Of a stretch of DNA of 64,000 bases, positions 6,780-13,945 are shown piece after piece. The translations under genes and the position numbers were made by a program. The notes beneath the pieces are model-generated. The model saw nothing but the letters and a program-made list of their open reading frames with translations, was not told the DNA's origin and made no database searches. Position 1 is the stretch's first letter; each line of letters begins with the position of its first letter. Source of the DNA: Ch67 sp041395845 (GTDB lineage: Bacteria > Pseudomonadota > Gammaproteobacteria > Pseudomonadales > Ketobacteraceae); the NCBI GenBank assembly GCA_041395845.1, contig JAWKZS010000004.1, forward strand, positions 124,001-188,000, given 5' to 3'.

Positions 6780-9482
6780 ATGCTCTTCCGACAAATCATC
6801 AGGCGCAGCCTGCTGGTACTGCTGGTGCTGGGGCTGGCGGCGTGCAAAAAGTATGAAATCATCGAGCCGGTGAACGACTCGCTTCATACGGCGGCACCTG
6901 CGCAGTTCACCGTCAAGTACAAAACCCAACCGACTACCCTGCCGGGGATGACTCTTAACGGCTTCAATGTGGAATCCCACTTTACTGCGGGTGCCACCGA
7001 AGCTACTGCATCGGGCGCCGTTCTGGCCTCGTACCTGAAGGAAGGTTACAACATCTTCCAGGTGGACCCTCCGCTGGGCCCGCAGGTCAAGTTCCTGTAC
7101 GACACCAAAGGCCCGAACGTCGTGGTACTGGGTGCCACCGAGGAAGGCAATAACATCACCATCGATGGTCGTGCAGTGGACGAAATGGGGTATGCGTCCG
7201 GTACGGTCAACGGGGTTGCGCTGACTTTTGATGAGACGGGTGCTTTCAACGTTACCCTGCCAAAGGAAGACGTTTACACCTACCAGATGGAAGACACGCT
7301 GGGTCACACCAACACGGTGCATTATGCTGACCTGAGCCTGCAATACGATCCTTCCCTGACCGTGCGCATCACCCAGCAGGGTCTGGATTTTGCCATGGGC
7401 CAGATCGTGAATGCCCTGAATGGCGCGGATCTGAATTCCCTGATCGCCGGCACCATGCTGTATGACAGCACCTGGAAAGGCCTGTTCGGTGAAACCTACG
7501 GCGCCGACGGTTTCGTCCGTACTGTGTCGCTGTCTGCCAACTCTTTCGGTATGGGTCTGCAGGCCGGTAACCAGGCGACCTTTGATGGCAGCATCAGCAA
7601 CGTGCATATCGGTCTGACCCTGCGTATGCACAACGGCTTCCTGCCGCCTACCATCATCAATCTGGGCGCTGCGGTTGGCCCGCTGGATCTGGGTGGTCTG
7701 CTGCAACTGGGTGTGGTTGATCACGCTCCGAGCATCAGCATCAGCAACTTCGATTACAACATCGGCAATATCGTGATCGACGATGTTCCGCCGGTGTTCC
7801 GTGAGATCCTGTCTGGTGTATCCGCCGGTATTGCCAACCTGCTGAGCGGCCCGATTTCCAACCTGCTGCAGGGTGTGCTGAACGATGCCATTCCTGAGAT
7901 GCTGGGCGGCCTGATCATGGACAGCTACACGCTGCGCATCCAGGACGACGCACAGACCAATTTCGATATGGCCATGGCGCTGAACATCGAAGCGCTGCAG
8001 ACCACCAGCGACACCCTGTTCGTGTCCACCTCGGGCAGTGTGATTCCGATCAATCCGAACCTGAACATTCCGCAGCCGCTGGCTGGAACCCTGTTCACGT
8101 TTGATCAGCTGCCGCCAGCAGAACTGAACGGCAATGATTTCGCCCTGTCACTGAACAGCAACGTGATCAACCAGACGCTGGCTTCTGCCCATTCCGTCGG
8201 CCTGACCCACATGAGCATGATCGGTGGTGGTGAAACCTTCGCCCTGCAGCTGGGCCTGCCCCGTGATGACAATTTCGGTCCGGAAGACGCCACTCACCGC
8301 ATTCTGGTGAACATGGGCGCCCCTGCCAGCCTGAAAGTGCAAGACGTTGATGGCAAGGCTGAGCCGACCCTGAGCGTGTATGGTCTGGAAATCCATGGCC
8401 AGTCCAAGAAGAACGGTTCCGACGTTTACACCAATGACGTCAGTGCCCGTGTCAGTGCCGAAGTTGCCCTGACCTTTGGCCTGGGTGTGGATAACAACCT
8501 GTCGGTGGAATTCCGTCAGGCGCCGGTCGTGAAGCTGGAAGGCGTACGTCTGGGTGAAGGTGCCTGGTCTGGCCCGGTTATCAACGCGGCTGCCAATACC
8601 CTGGTGGCGTCTGCCATCGGCGCGGTGATGAAAGAACTGTCCCGTCCGATTGAAAACATCAAGCTGCCGACCTTTGCCTGCATGGCGTTCGATAGCGTCA
8701 ATATCACCGCTGTGGGCGAAGAGGGCGGCCACCTGAACGTGTCCGGTACCCTGACCCAGGTGAGCGACGAGTGTCAGAACGAAGTGACCCCGCCGCCGGC
8801 CGTTGCCTATGGCCGTGGTGCTGGCGTACCGATGTCCTGTGCGTCCGGACAGGAATACGATGCCGGCCTGTGCTACGAGCAGTGTGCTGAAGGCTACAAC
8901 GGTGTTGGCCCTGTGTGCTGGAAGGAAGACGCTTCCTATGGCCGTGGCGTGGGCACCATTCCCAACCTGTGTGCTGCTGGTCAGGAACTGGATGCCGGCT
9001 TGTGCTATCCGGTTTGTGCACAAGGCTATAACGGCGTAGGTCCTGTGTGCTGGTCAACCCGTCCGCTGTCTTATGGCCGTGGTGCGGGCACCATTCCGAG
9101 CAACATCTGGACCGGTGAATGTCCGGCAGGCAAGGAAAACGATGCTGGCCTGTGCTACTGGTACTGCGAATCTGGCTACACCGGCGTAGGCCCTGTGTGC
9201 TGGCTGGATAACGCGTCCTACGGCCGTGGCGTTGGCACCATTCCGAAGAACTGTCCGGCAGGTCAGGAAAACGATGCTGGCCTGTGCTACCCGGTCTGCG
9301 CCGAGGGCTATCACGGTGTCGGTCCTGTGTGCTGGACCAACTCCGCCCTGTCCTACGGCCGTGGTGTCGGCACCATTCCGAACACCTGCCACGATGGCTG
9401 GGAGCGGGATGGCCTGCTGTGCTACGAGCAGTGCCAGGAAAACTACAACGGTATCGGCCCGGTCTGCTGGCCGGAGCAGTAA
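6780..9482 (+). CDS. Large lipoprotein with five C-terminal cysteine-rich repeats
   Basis: A 900-residue lipoprotein. The N-terminus is a classic lipoprotein signal ending LGLAAC, with Cys22 as the lipidation site; KK at +2/+3 does not resemble an inner-membrane retention signal. Residues about 25-650 are predicted from their alternating polar/hydrophobic pattern to be largely beta structure, with a hydrophobic stretch at PPVFREILSGVSAGIANLLS. I do not recognise this part. Residues 675-900 are five tandem units of about 45 residues, each with the pattern YGRGxG-C-DAGLCY-C-GYxGVGPVCW and four conserved cysteines (the first carries one replacement near its start). The cysteines imply disulfides and therefore an extracytoplasmic, probably surface, location. 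The SD AAGGA precedes the ATG. A terminator follows, so the gene is probably monocistronic. The function is unknown. Confidence 0.85.
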   Translation: MLFRQIIRRSLLVLLVLGLAACKKYEIIEPVNDSLHTAAPAQFTVKYKTQPTTLPGMTLNGFNVESHFTAGATEATASGAVLASYLKEGYNIFQVDPPLGPQVKFLYDTKGPNVVVLGATEEGNNITIDGRAVDEMGYASGTVNGVALTFDETGAFNVTLPKEDVYTYQMEDTLGHTNTVHYADLSLQYDPSLTVRITQQGLDFAMGQIVNALNGADLNSLIAGTMLYDSTWKGLFGETYGADGFVRTVSLSANSFGMGLQAGNQATFDGSISNVHIGLTLRMHNGFLPPTIINLGAAVGPLDLGGLLQLGVVDHAPSISISNFDYNIGNIVIDDVPPVFREILSGVSAGIANLLSGPISNLLQGVLNDAIPEMLGGLIMDSYTLRIQDDAQTNFDMAMALNIEALQTTSDTLFVSTSGSVIPINPNLNIPQPLAGTLFTFDQLPPAELNGNDFALSLNSNVINQTLASAHSVGLTHMSMIGGGETFALQLGLPRDDNFGPEDATHRILVNMGAPASLKVQDVDGKAEPTLSVYGLEIHGQSKKNGSDVYTNDVSARVSAEVALTFGLGVDNNLSVEFRQAPVVKLEGVRLGEGAWSGPVINAAANTLVASAIGAVMKELSRPIENIKLPTFACMAFDSVNITAVGEEGGHLNVSGTLTQVSDECQNEVTPPPAVAYGRGAGVPMSCASGQEYDAGLCYEQCAEGYNGVGPVCWKEDASYGRGVGTIPNLCAAGQELDAGLCYPVCAQGYNGVGPVCWSTRPLSYGRGAGTIPSNIWTGECPAGKENDAGLCYWYCESGYTGVGPVCWLDNASYGRGVGTIPKNCPAGQENDAGLCYPVCAEGYHGVGPVCWTNSALSYGRGVGTIPNTCHDGWERDGLLCYEQCQENYNGIGPVCWPEQ
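8805..9479 (+). repeat. Five tandem cysteine-rich coding repeats, about 130-140 bp each
   Basis: Units begin near 8805, 8934, 9069, 9216 and 9351, each opening with codons for (S/A)YGRG. They vary at the DNA level, mostly at third positions and in the linkers, while the Cys, Gly and Trp framework is kept. This points to protein-level selection rather than recent slippage. The third unit carries a short insertion (IPSNIWTGEC). Confidence 0.9.
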
Positions 9483-9569
9483 TCATCAGGCCTGAGTCAG
9501 CGCTGTCCTGGCGACAGTGCTGATTCGCTCAGCCTGACGGTAGTAACGTTGCAAGAGTTACAAATGCTA

Positions 9570-9612
9570 CAAAAACGAACGCCCCGCTGGTCGGGGCGTT
9601 TGCTTTTTCTGC
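9570..9612. terminator. Bidirectional rho-independent terminator
   Basis: AACGCCCCG (9578-9586) and CGGGGCGTT (9592-9600) form a perfect 9-bp stem with a five-base loop. An A-tract precedes it and TTTGCTTTTTC follows. It can end both the lipoprotein transcript (+) and the long protease operon arriving on the minus strand, whose last gene stops at 9647. Confidence 0.88.
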
Positions 9613-9646
9613 GCGGGACTACGAGTGCGCTGCAGTCTGTTCCACG

Positions 9647-11224
9647 TCAGCCGTTGGGTGGCATGCCTGGCACCCAGGTACTCCACAATTCCCAGGTCAC
9701 CATGAAGGCGTCGCTGTCGGTACTGATGTCGAAGCGCCAGCCCATCGGTTCCGATCCAAATACCGTAAACACGAATTCCACGGTCGACGCCGGCAGGATA
9801 ATGGAGTGCTTGACCTGTCCGCTTTGCTCTCGAATGCGGATGGTAGTGCCCAGCACGTTGGTGTTGCGGATCTTGAGCCACATGCCCTGACCGCCGCGGA
9901 TCGCCAGGGTGGTGTTGCTGTTCCAGGCACCGGATGACAACAGGCGGAAATTCTCGGGGTTGCTCGGCGCTTCCATCGCAATGGGGCGGCCGATGAACTG
10001 GGAAAAACTCTGCGCTACTGCCGAATGCATCCAGGCTGGTGGATTGCGCAGGTAAGCCACATACACCGGTGCATCGATCCGCATTTCCTGGCGCGCCAGG
10101 GTGGATTGCTTTTCGACGAACTGGCGGTAGGTTTCGGTGTACTGGGAACCGCGGTTGGACGGGCGGAAACTGGTCATGCCTTGTTCCCACGGATCGTTGA
10201 TATGCACCAGGGTGCCGTCCGGGCTGCCATCACCCTGCATGCCGGTGACCACGCGGATGTGCGGGCCGGGTTCGGCGCTGGCGACCCACAGGGGGCCACG
10301 GCTGCGCAGCAGGTTGGCAAAGCCCTCGACGGTCAGGGTTTGCAGCGGGGCCGGTTCGAAGCCCCAGACATTCATCACGGTGACGTCTTCGGGGTTCAGG
10401 CCGGTCTGGTACTGGGCCCAGTAACCGGTGGCGCGGGCGATTTCCGACGGATCGATACTCATCTGCTCGGCCCAGCCCACGATCATCGCAAAGCCGGCGG
10501 CCCAGCAGGACATGCCGGTCTGTTGTGGTACCAGCTGGACGTTGTAGCGCACGTCGATGGCGTTGAGGGCTCGGGCCCGCTGGTTCGCCGCCAGTGCTGC
10601 AGTGTAGTCCATGCTAAGGCTACGAGTGCGAACGGCGGGGGGAGCGCTCAGGGCGCGAGCTGGTGCGCGGTAGGCCGACGGGCTGCGGCCCAGGGACAGG
10701 GCGCGCTGTTCGCTGCGGGCATCGCTTTGCCAGTGCACGACCTGGATGCGCATGTAACCGGTGCGTATGACCTCTTCCTCGTACTTGGGAATGAACACGG
10801 CAATGCTTTCTTCGTAGCGACGGCCGTTGCCGGGATCAACGATTTTGAAGTGCGTGTTTTCGGCGGTGCCATCACCCTGGATGCCGGTAATGATGCGGGC
10901 ATGGATGGCCCAGGCAGCGCCGGGTTGTTCATCGGTGGTCACCCAGATCGGGCCGTAGTTGCGCAGCAGGTTTTCCCAACCTTCGATGCTGTAGCTTTGT
11001 GGCGGCTCTGCCACCAGGCCGGCGGCGGCGATGAAGGTTGGTTTGTCTTCACCCGAGAGGCCGCTGTTGGAATTGTAGATGTCCACCCAGCGCTGTCCGA
11101 CGGCGCCAAGGGCTTGCGGAATGGTCATTTCCCGCTGGCTGCGCCAGGACTTCAGCATGGTGAACACGGTGGCCCAGCAGGCCATGCTGGAGGGTTGCTG
11201 CAGCACCCAGAAATTGCCTGGCAC
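9647..11224 (-). CDS. Tandem papain-like cysteine protease, last gene of the protease operon (N-terminus in another frame)
   Basis: The frame holds two related papain-like cysteine protease domains (papain-like_cys_pro/C39-like fold). Domain 1 has QQPSSMACWATVFTMLK with the nucleophile Cys, then HARIITGIQGDG and VDPGNG, which carry the catalytic His and Asp region. Domain 2 repeats this with QQTGMSCWAAGFAMIVG, then HIRVVTGMQGDG and INDPW. The two copies are diverged but collinear. The C-terminal 130 residues form an extra beta-rich domain. No signal peptide is seen. The frame's first start is the GTG at 11224, but coding-like sequence (ARAFTAISYDV) continues upstream in frame without a start codon. 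The real start is probably ATG 11490 in the neighbouring frame, so a one-base frameshift (or programmed -1 shift) separates them. Its position suggests it is the effector or maturation protease of the operon. Confidence 0.8.
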   Translation of the reverse strand: MPGNFWVLQQPSSMACWATVFTMLKSWRSQREMTIPQALGAVGQRWVDIYNSNSGLSGEDKPTFIAAAGLVAEPPQSYSIEGWENLLRNYGPIWVTTDEQPGAAWAIHARIITGIQGDGTAENTHFKIVDPGNGRRYEESIAVFIPKYEEEVIRTGYMRIQVVHWQSDARSEQRALSLGRSPSAYRAPARALSAPPAVRTRSLSMDYTAALAANQRARALNAIDVRYNVQLVPQQTGMSCWAAGFAMIVGWAEQMSIDPSEIARATGYWAQYQTGLNPEDVTVMNVWGFEPAPLQTLTVEGFANLLRSRGPLWVASAEPGPHIRVVTGMQGDGSPDGTLVHINDPWEQGMTSFRPSNRGSQYTETYRQFVEKQSTLARQEMRIDAPVYVAYLRNPPAWMHSAVAQSFSQFIGRPIAMEAPSNPENFRLLSSGAWNSNTTLAIRGGQGMWLKIRNTNVLGTTIRIREQSGQVKHSIILPASTVEFVFTVFGSEPMGWRFDISTDSDAFMVTWELWSTWVPGMPPNG

Positions 11225-11490
11225 GTCGTAGCTGATCGCAGTGAAGGCGCGGGCGCTCGCGGCCCGGCTGCGGCGGTGGGCCAGCGCGATACCTTGCCAC
11301 TGAGCCCCTGTGCCCGCGGTTCCTGGCTGGCGGGGGCGGGTGGCAATGCGGGAGCAGGTGCGGGCGCAGGACGCCGCTGTGGCTGCATGCGTTCCAGCGC
11401 GCTGCGCATCTTGTCCTGCCGGGCCGGCTTTTTGCGGGACGCCGCGCGGCGTTCCAGATGTTGTTCCAGATCAGCCAATCGGTTTGTCAT
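11225..11490 (-). other. Probable 5' part of the papain-like protease gene, read in a shifted frame
   Basis: ATG 11490 has a good SD (AGGTGA) and overlaps the stop of the previous gene by 20 bases, as expected inside this operon. It encodes MTNRLADLEQHL followed by a strongly basic run and a Pro/Ala-rich linker. The linker loses sense near 11300, whereas the protease frame reads SARAFTAISYDV there, matching the segment before the second protease domain. A single missing base somewhere about 11240-11330 would join them. The protease frame has no ATG, GTG or TTG between the stop at 11471 and 11224. Confidence 0.6.
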
Positions 11491-12679
11491 GGTCTTCACC
11501 TGCTGTGTTTTCGGTTTGATTTTGCGGTGTTGGTGTGGGAGCGGCAGCCGGTTGTTCGGCGCCGATTTCCGCCAGTTCGGCCACCAGATCGAAATCATCG
11601 AGGCTCATGGGCTCGACAAACGGGTCGACGAAGGGATTGGCGGGTGGAGTCGCCGGCCGGGGTGCCGGTTGTTCCAGATCCTGTTCAAACTGCCGGAAGC
11701 GTTCGCTGAGATTGACGTTGCCCAGATTGAAGCTGTTGGCGTAGCGCATGCCCAAACCCATCTGGTCAAAAATGTCGTGGCCGGGATGGGCGGGCGGTGC
11801 CTGTTCCGGCGTTGTGGCAGCCGGTGCCGGGGCAGGCGCGGGCGGTGCCGGCAGTTGCTGGGCGGGGGCATTGGCAAACAGGGGATCCTGTTTGGGGGCC
11901 GGTGTGGTCGACTGCCCCAGAATGCTGGCCAGTTCCCGTTCGAAATCGTCCTTGGCCAGCGCCAGATCGCCATCGAGAGCGTTGCGGCTGGCGCTGCTGA
12001 TCTGCTCCGGCTGTTCACTCTGGGCCTGGGTCAGCCAGCCGGTGGCATCGTCTTCGACCAACCTGGGCTGGGTGGCCGACGGTGCCAGTACGGCTCGTTG
12101 TGGTGATGCTGAAATCGGGGCGACGGCAACCGGTGAGGCAATGGCCGGAGTGGGCGAGGGCGCTGTACTGACGGCGGTGTCAGCCCGAAAGATGGATTCC
12201 GGGTCCAGCGGAGCGGAAAACGGTTCCACCTGGAAGCGTCCGGTATCCGGTGCGGAAAACTCCGGTGCGTAGGGGGCCGCCGTTGCGGCAGGCAGCGTTG
12301 GCCGCGACCAGCCGGTATGGGGTGGTGCAGTGAGTGCATTGGCTACCGCCCGCACGGGTTCTGCTGGCGGAGGTACCTGGCCGTTATCCAGACGCTGGGT
12401 GGTGCGACGGGGTTCTTGTGTTGCGGGAGTGCGCCCCAGCACCCGATCTTCCAGCGCGCGAAGACTGCGGGTGGGCTCTGCTACCCGGCGTCCACGAATC
12501 ACATCGATCTGTTCCTGCAACTGGCTTGGCGCCAGCGGCGACGGCGTGATCTGTGCGTGCGCCAGTGCCCGCCCTTCGGGCGCCGCGGTTTGCCGGTACT
12601 GGCGCGAGCGACGTCGTGTTTTGGCCGGCTTGGCGGGCTTGCCCAGTGACTGTTCCAGTGATCGCAGACTTCTTGCCAT
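11471..12679 (-). CDS. Hypothetical Pro/Ala-rich protein of the protease operon
   Basis: A 402-residue protein that I do not recognise. It begins MARSLRSLEQSL and then a basic run KPAKPAKTRRRSRQYR. A second copy of the motif, TRSLRALEDRVLG, occurs near residues 70-82. The same kind of LEQ-helix plus basic tail opens the downstream papain-like protein. The middle 250 residues are low-complexity, Pro/Ala/Gln/Thr-rich and probably disordered. The C-terminus has short acidic helical segments (MSLDDFDLVAELAEIG). No signal peptide, membrane span or catalytic motif is visible. It could be a scaffold, linker or protease substrate. The SD AAGGAA precedes ATG 12679, and the gene lies 30 bases after the upstream gene. 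Confidence 0.72.
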   Translation of the reverse strand: MARSLRSLEQSLGKPAKPAKTRRRSRQYRQTAAPEGRALAHAQITPSPLAPSQLQEQIDVIRGRRVAEPTRSLRALEDRVLGRTPATQEPRRTTQRLDNGQVPPPAEPVRAVANALTAPPHTGWSRPTLPAATAAPYAPEFSAPDTGRFQVEPFSAPLDPESIFRADTAVSTAPSPTPAIASPVAVAPISASPQRAVLAPSATQPRLVEDDATGWLTQAQSEQPEQISSASRNALDGDLALAKDDFERELASILGQSTTPAPKQDPLFANAPAQQLPAPPAPAPAPAATTPEQAPPAHPGHDIFDQMGLGMRYANSFNLGNVNLSERFRQFEQDLEQPAPRPATPPANPFVDPFVEPMSLDDFDLVAELAEIGAEQPAAAPTPTPQNQTENTAGEDHDKPIG

Positions 12680-12709
12680 GGATGCGTTCCTTGTCGGATG
12701 TCATTCAGT

Positions 12710-13474
12710 TCAGGATTGCAGGTTCAGCTGCATCACCGCGTACGGGTCCAGCGCGATGGCCAGGGCGTTGCTGCCGCTTTTCAGCACATCGCGGGGGACT
12801 TTCAGACGCAGTTCGCCCGCGTCCGCATGCAGGATTTCTGCACGCTGGTTGTTGACGGTGGCAGCCGGATAACTGGTGCTCTGCTGCAACACAAAATTCT
12901 GCCCGCGCAGGGTGAGTTCAATATCCTGCTCTTTTTCCGCCGCAATCAGGTTGGATAATTGCGGTGACAGTTTGCGCCGGCGCGCCTTGTTGATCAGGTT
13001 GGCCAGATCGCTGTAATCCAGCTGTTTTTCCCCGCCGGTTTTTTCCTTCACGACTTTTTCGATATTCACGTTGCGGCGATCAAGTTTTTCCAGATCGCGG
13101 GTCGACGTGACACCCACCTTGCGCAGACTCTCTTTCACCTCTTCGTCTACTTCATCCAGCGAGTCCAGTTCCAGATCATCCTTGTTGGGTGGCTCGTTGG
13201 CGTTTTCGCGAATCTGCCGGTCGGTAATCGATCCGAGCTGGAACGAAATGCGCGAACCGCCGGTTTCCCCCGGCTTGGCCATCTGGAATTTCACTTTGCC
13301 GTCTTCCAGCACCGGGAAAATATTCAGATCCAGCCCCACATCCTTCACCGTGTAAGTGAGCTTGCGCGTGAGCCCTTTCAGCGCCAGCGTATCCTGCGCT
13401 TTATCCAGTTCGAGGATCAGCGAATCCAGGAACTGCTCAAGATTCCAGGCTTTGGTTTCGCGACTCGTCATCAT
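12710..13474 (-). CDS. Hypothetical protein with Trypco2-like, helix-hairpin-helix-like and IPT-like segments
   Basis: A 254-residue protein with three apparent parts. The N-terminal 75 residues (LEQFLDSLILELDKAQDTL, then a beta-rich segment ending SRISFQLGSI) resemble the trypsin-co-occurring domain 2 family, a small domain found beside proteases in bacterial conflict-type loci. The middle (VKESLRKVGVTSTRDLEKLD) reads like a helix-hairpin-helix or DUF4332-type segment. The last 80 residues (DIELTLRGQNFVLQQSTSY, then LRLKVPRDVL) resemble an IPT/TIG immunoglobulin-like fold. These are eye-level similarities. The start is ATG 13474, with GGAG 6 bases upstream; it overlaps the previous gene by 38 bases. 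The frame extends to 13528, but that part duplicates the neighbour's coding sequence. Confidence 0.68.
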   Translation of the reverse strand: MMTSRETKAWNLEQFLDSLILELDKAQDTLALKGLTRKLTYTVKDVGLDLNIFPVLEDGKVKFQMAKPGETGGSRISFQLGSITDRQIRENANEPPNKDDLELDSLDEVDEEVKESLRKVGVTSTRDLEKLDRRNVNIEKVVKEKTGGEKQLDYSDLANLINKARRRKLSPQLSNLIAAEKEQDIELTLRGQNFVLQQSTSYPAATVNNQRAEILHADAGELRLKVPRDVLKSGSNALAIALDPYAVMQLNLQS

Positions 13475-13766
13475 CCAGCTCCAGGGTGACACGCAAACGG
13501 TGCAGTACCGGTTGCACCGAGGTTTCAATCCATTGGGTGGGCGGTGCAGTGCCCAGGGTCAGACGGTTGTCGGCATCGCGCAGGGTCTGCAGTTCCAGCG
13601 GCAGATCCAGCGCCAGCCGTTCCACAAACAGGCCGAACTGCCGATCCGGTTGCAGCGGGTCTGGTTCCAGTGCCAGTTGGGGCGTCAGCAGATCCTCCAG
13701 CAGTTCCGCCAGACCGGGAAAACGGTCGTCCTCGTCGATCGGATTGCGTTCGATAAACGTGGTCAT
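13437..13766 (-). CDS. Small acidic hypothetical protein
   Basis: A 109-residue acidic protein beginning MTTFIERNPIDEDDRFPG, mostly predicted helix then beta, and ending in an acidic tail (LELDDDESRNQ). I do not recognise a domain. It starts with an ATGA overlap on the preceding 60-residue gene and overlaps the next gene by 38 bases, so the three are likely translationally coupled. No signal peptide or membrane segment. Its size and position suggest an adaptor or structural subunit of whatever the operon builds, but there is no direct evidence. Confidence 0.68.
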   Translation of the reverse strand: MTTFIERNPIDEDDRFPGLAELLEDLLTPQLALEPDPLQPDRQFGLFVERLALDLPLELQTLRDADNRLTLGTAPPTQWIETSVQPVLHRLRVTLELDDDESRNQSLES

Positions 13767-13945
13767 GATGGCTTGCGCACCGACTGCAGACTGCGCGCCC
13801 GGCTGCGACGGGGCCGTTCGTCCTGTTCAACCTGCACGGGGAACAGGGTGACCTTGTCATCGAATTCGATTTCGACGCCTTCGAACTGGGCGGAAATATC
13901 GTCTTCCGCCAGCGCGCGAACGGGGCGATAAGGATACTGGTTCAT
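13763..13945 (-). CDS. Very small hypothetical protein (60 aa)
   Basis: A 60-residue protein, MNQYPYRPVRALAEDD onward, with an acidic centre (EGVEIEFDD) and a basic end (RPRRSRARS). TAGGAG lies about 10 bases before ATG 13945. The start overlaps the stop of the 700-residue gene (ATGA), and its own stop overlaps the next start (ATGA), so it is embedded in the translational chain of the operon. No family was recognised. The charge segregation would suit a linker between an acidic and a basic partner. Confidence 0.65.
   Translation of the reverse strand: MNQYPYRPVRALAEDDISAQFEGVEIEFDDKVTLFPVQVEQDERPRRSRARSLQSVRKPS

Noticed and set aside
8805..9479. CRISPR or DNA-level tandem repeat
   Set aside because: The repeat period is about 130-150 bp, unequal, and conserved at codon rather than base level, so it is a coding repeat.
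10025..12106. Long plus-strand open frame (693 codons) opposite the papain-like and Pro/Ala-rich genes
   Set aside because: It is the antisense of two genes with clear SD sites, overlaps and conserved motifs. Its translation has no recognisable domain and reflects GC-biased third positions.
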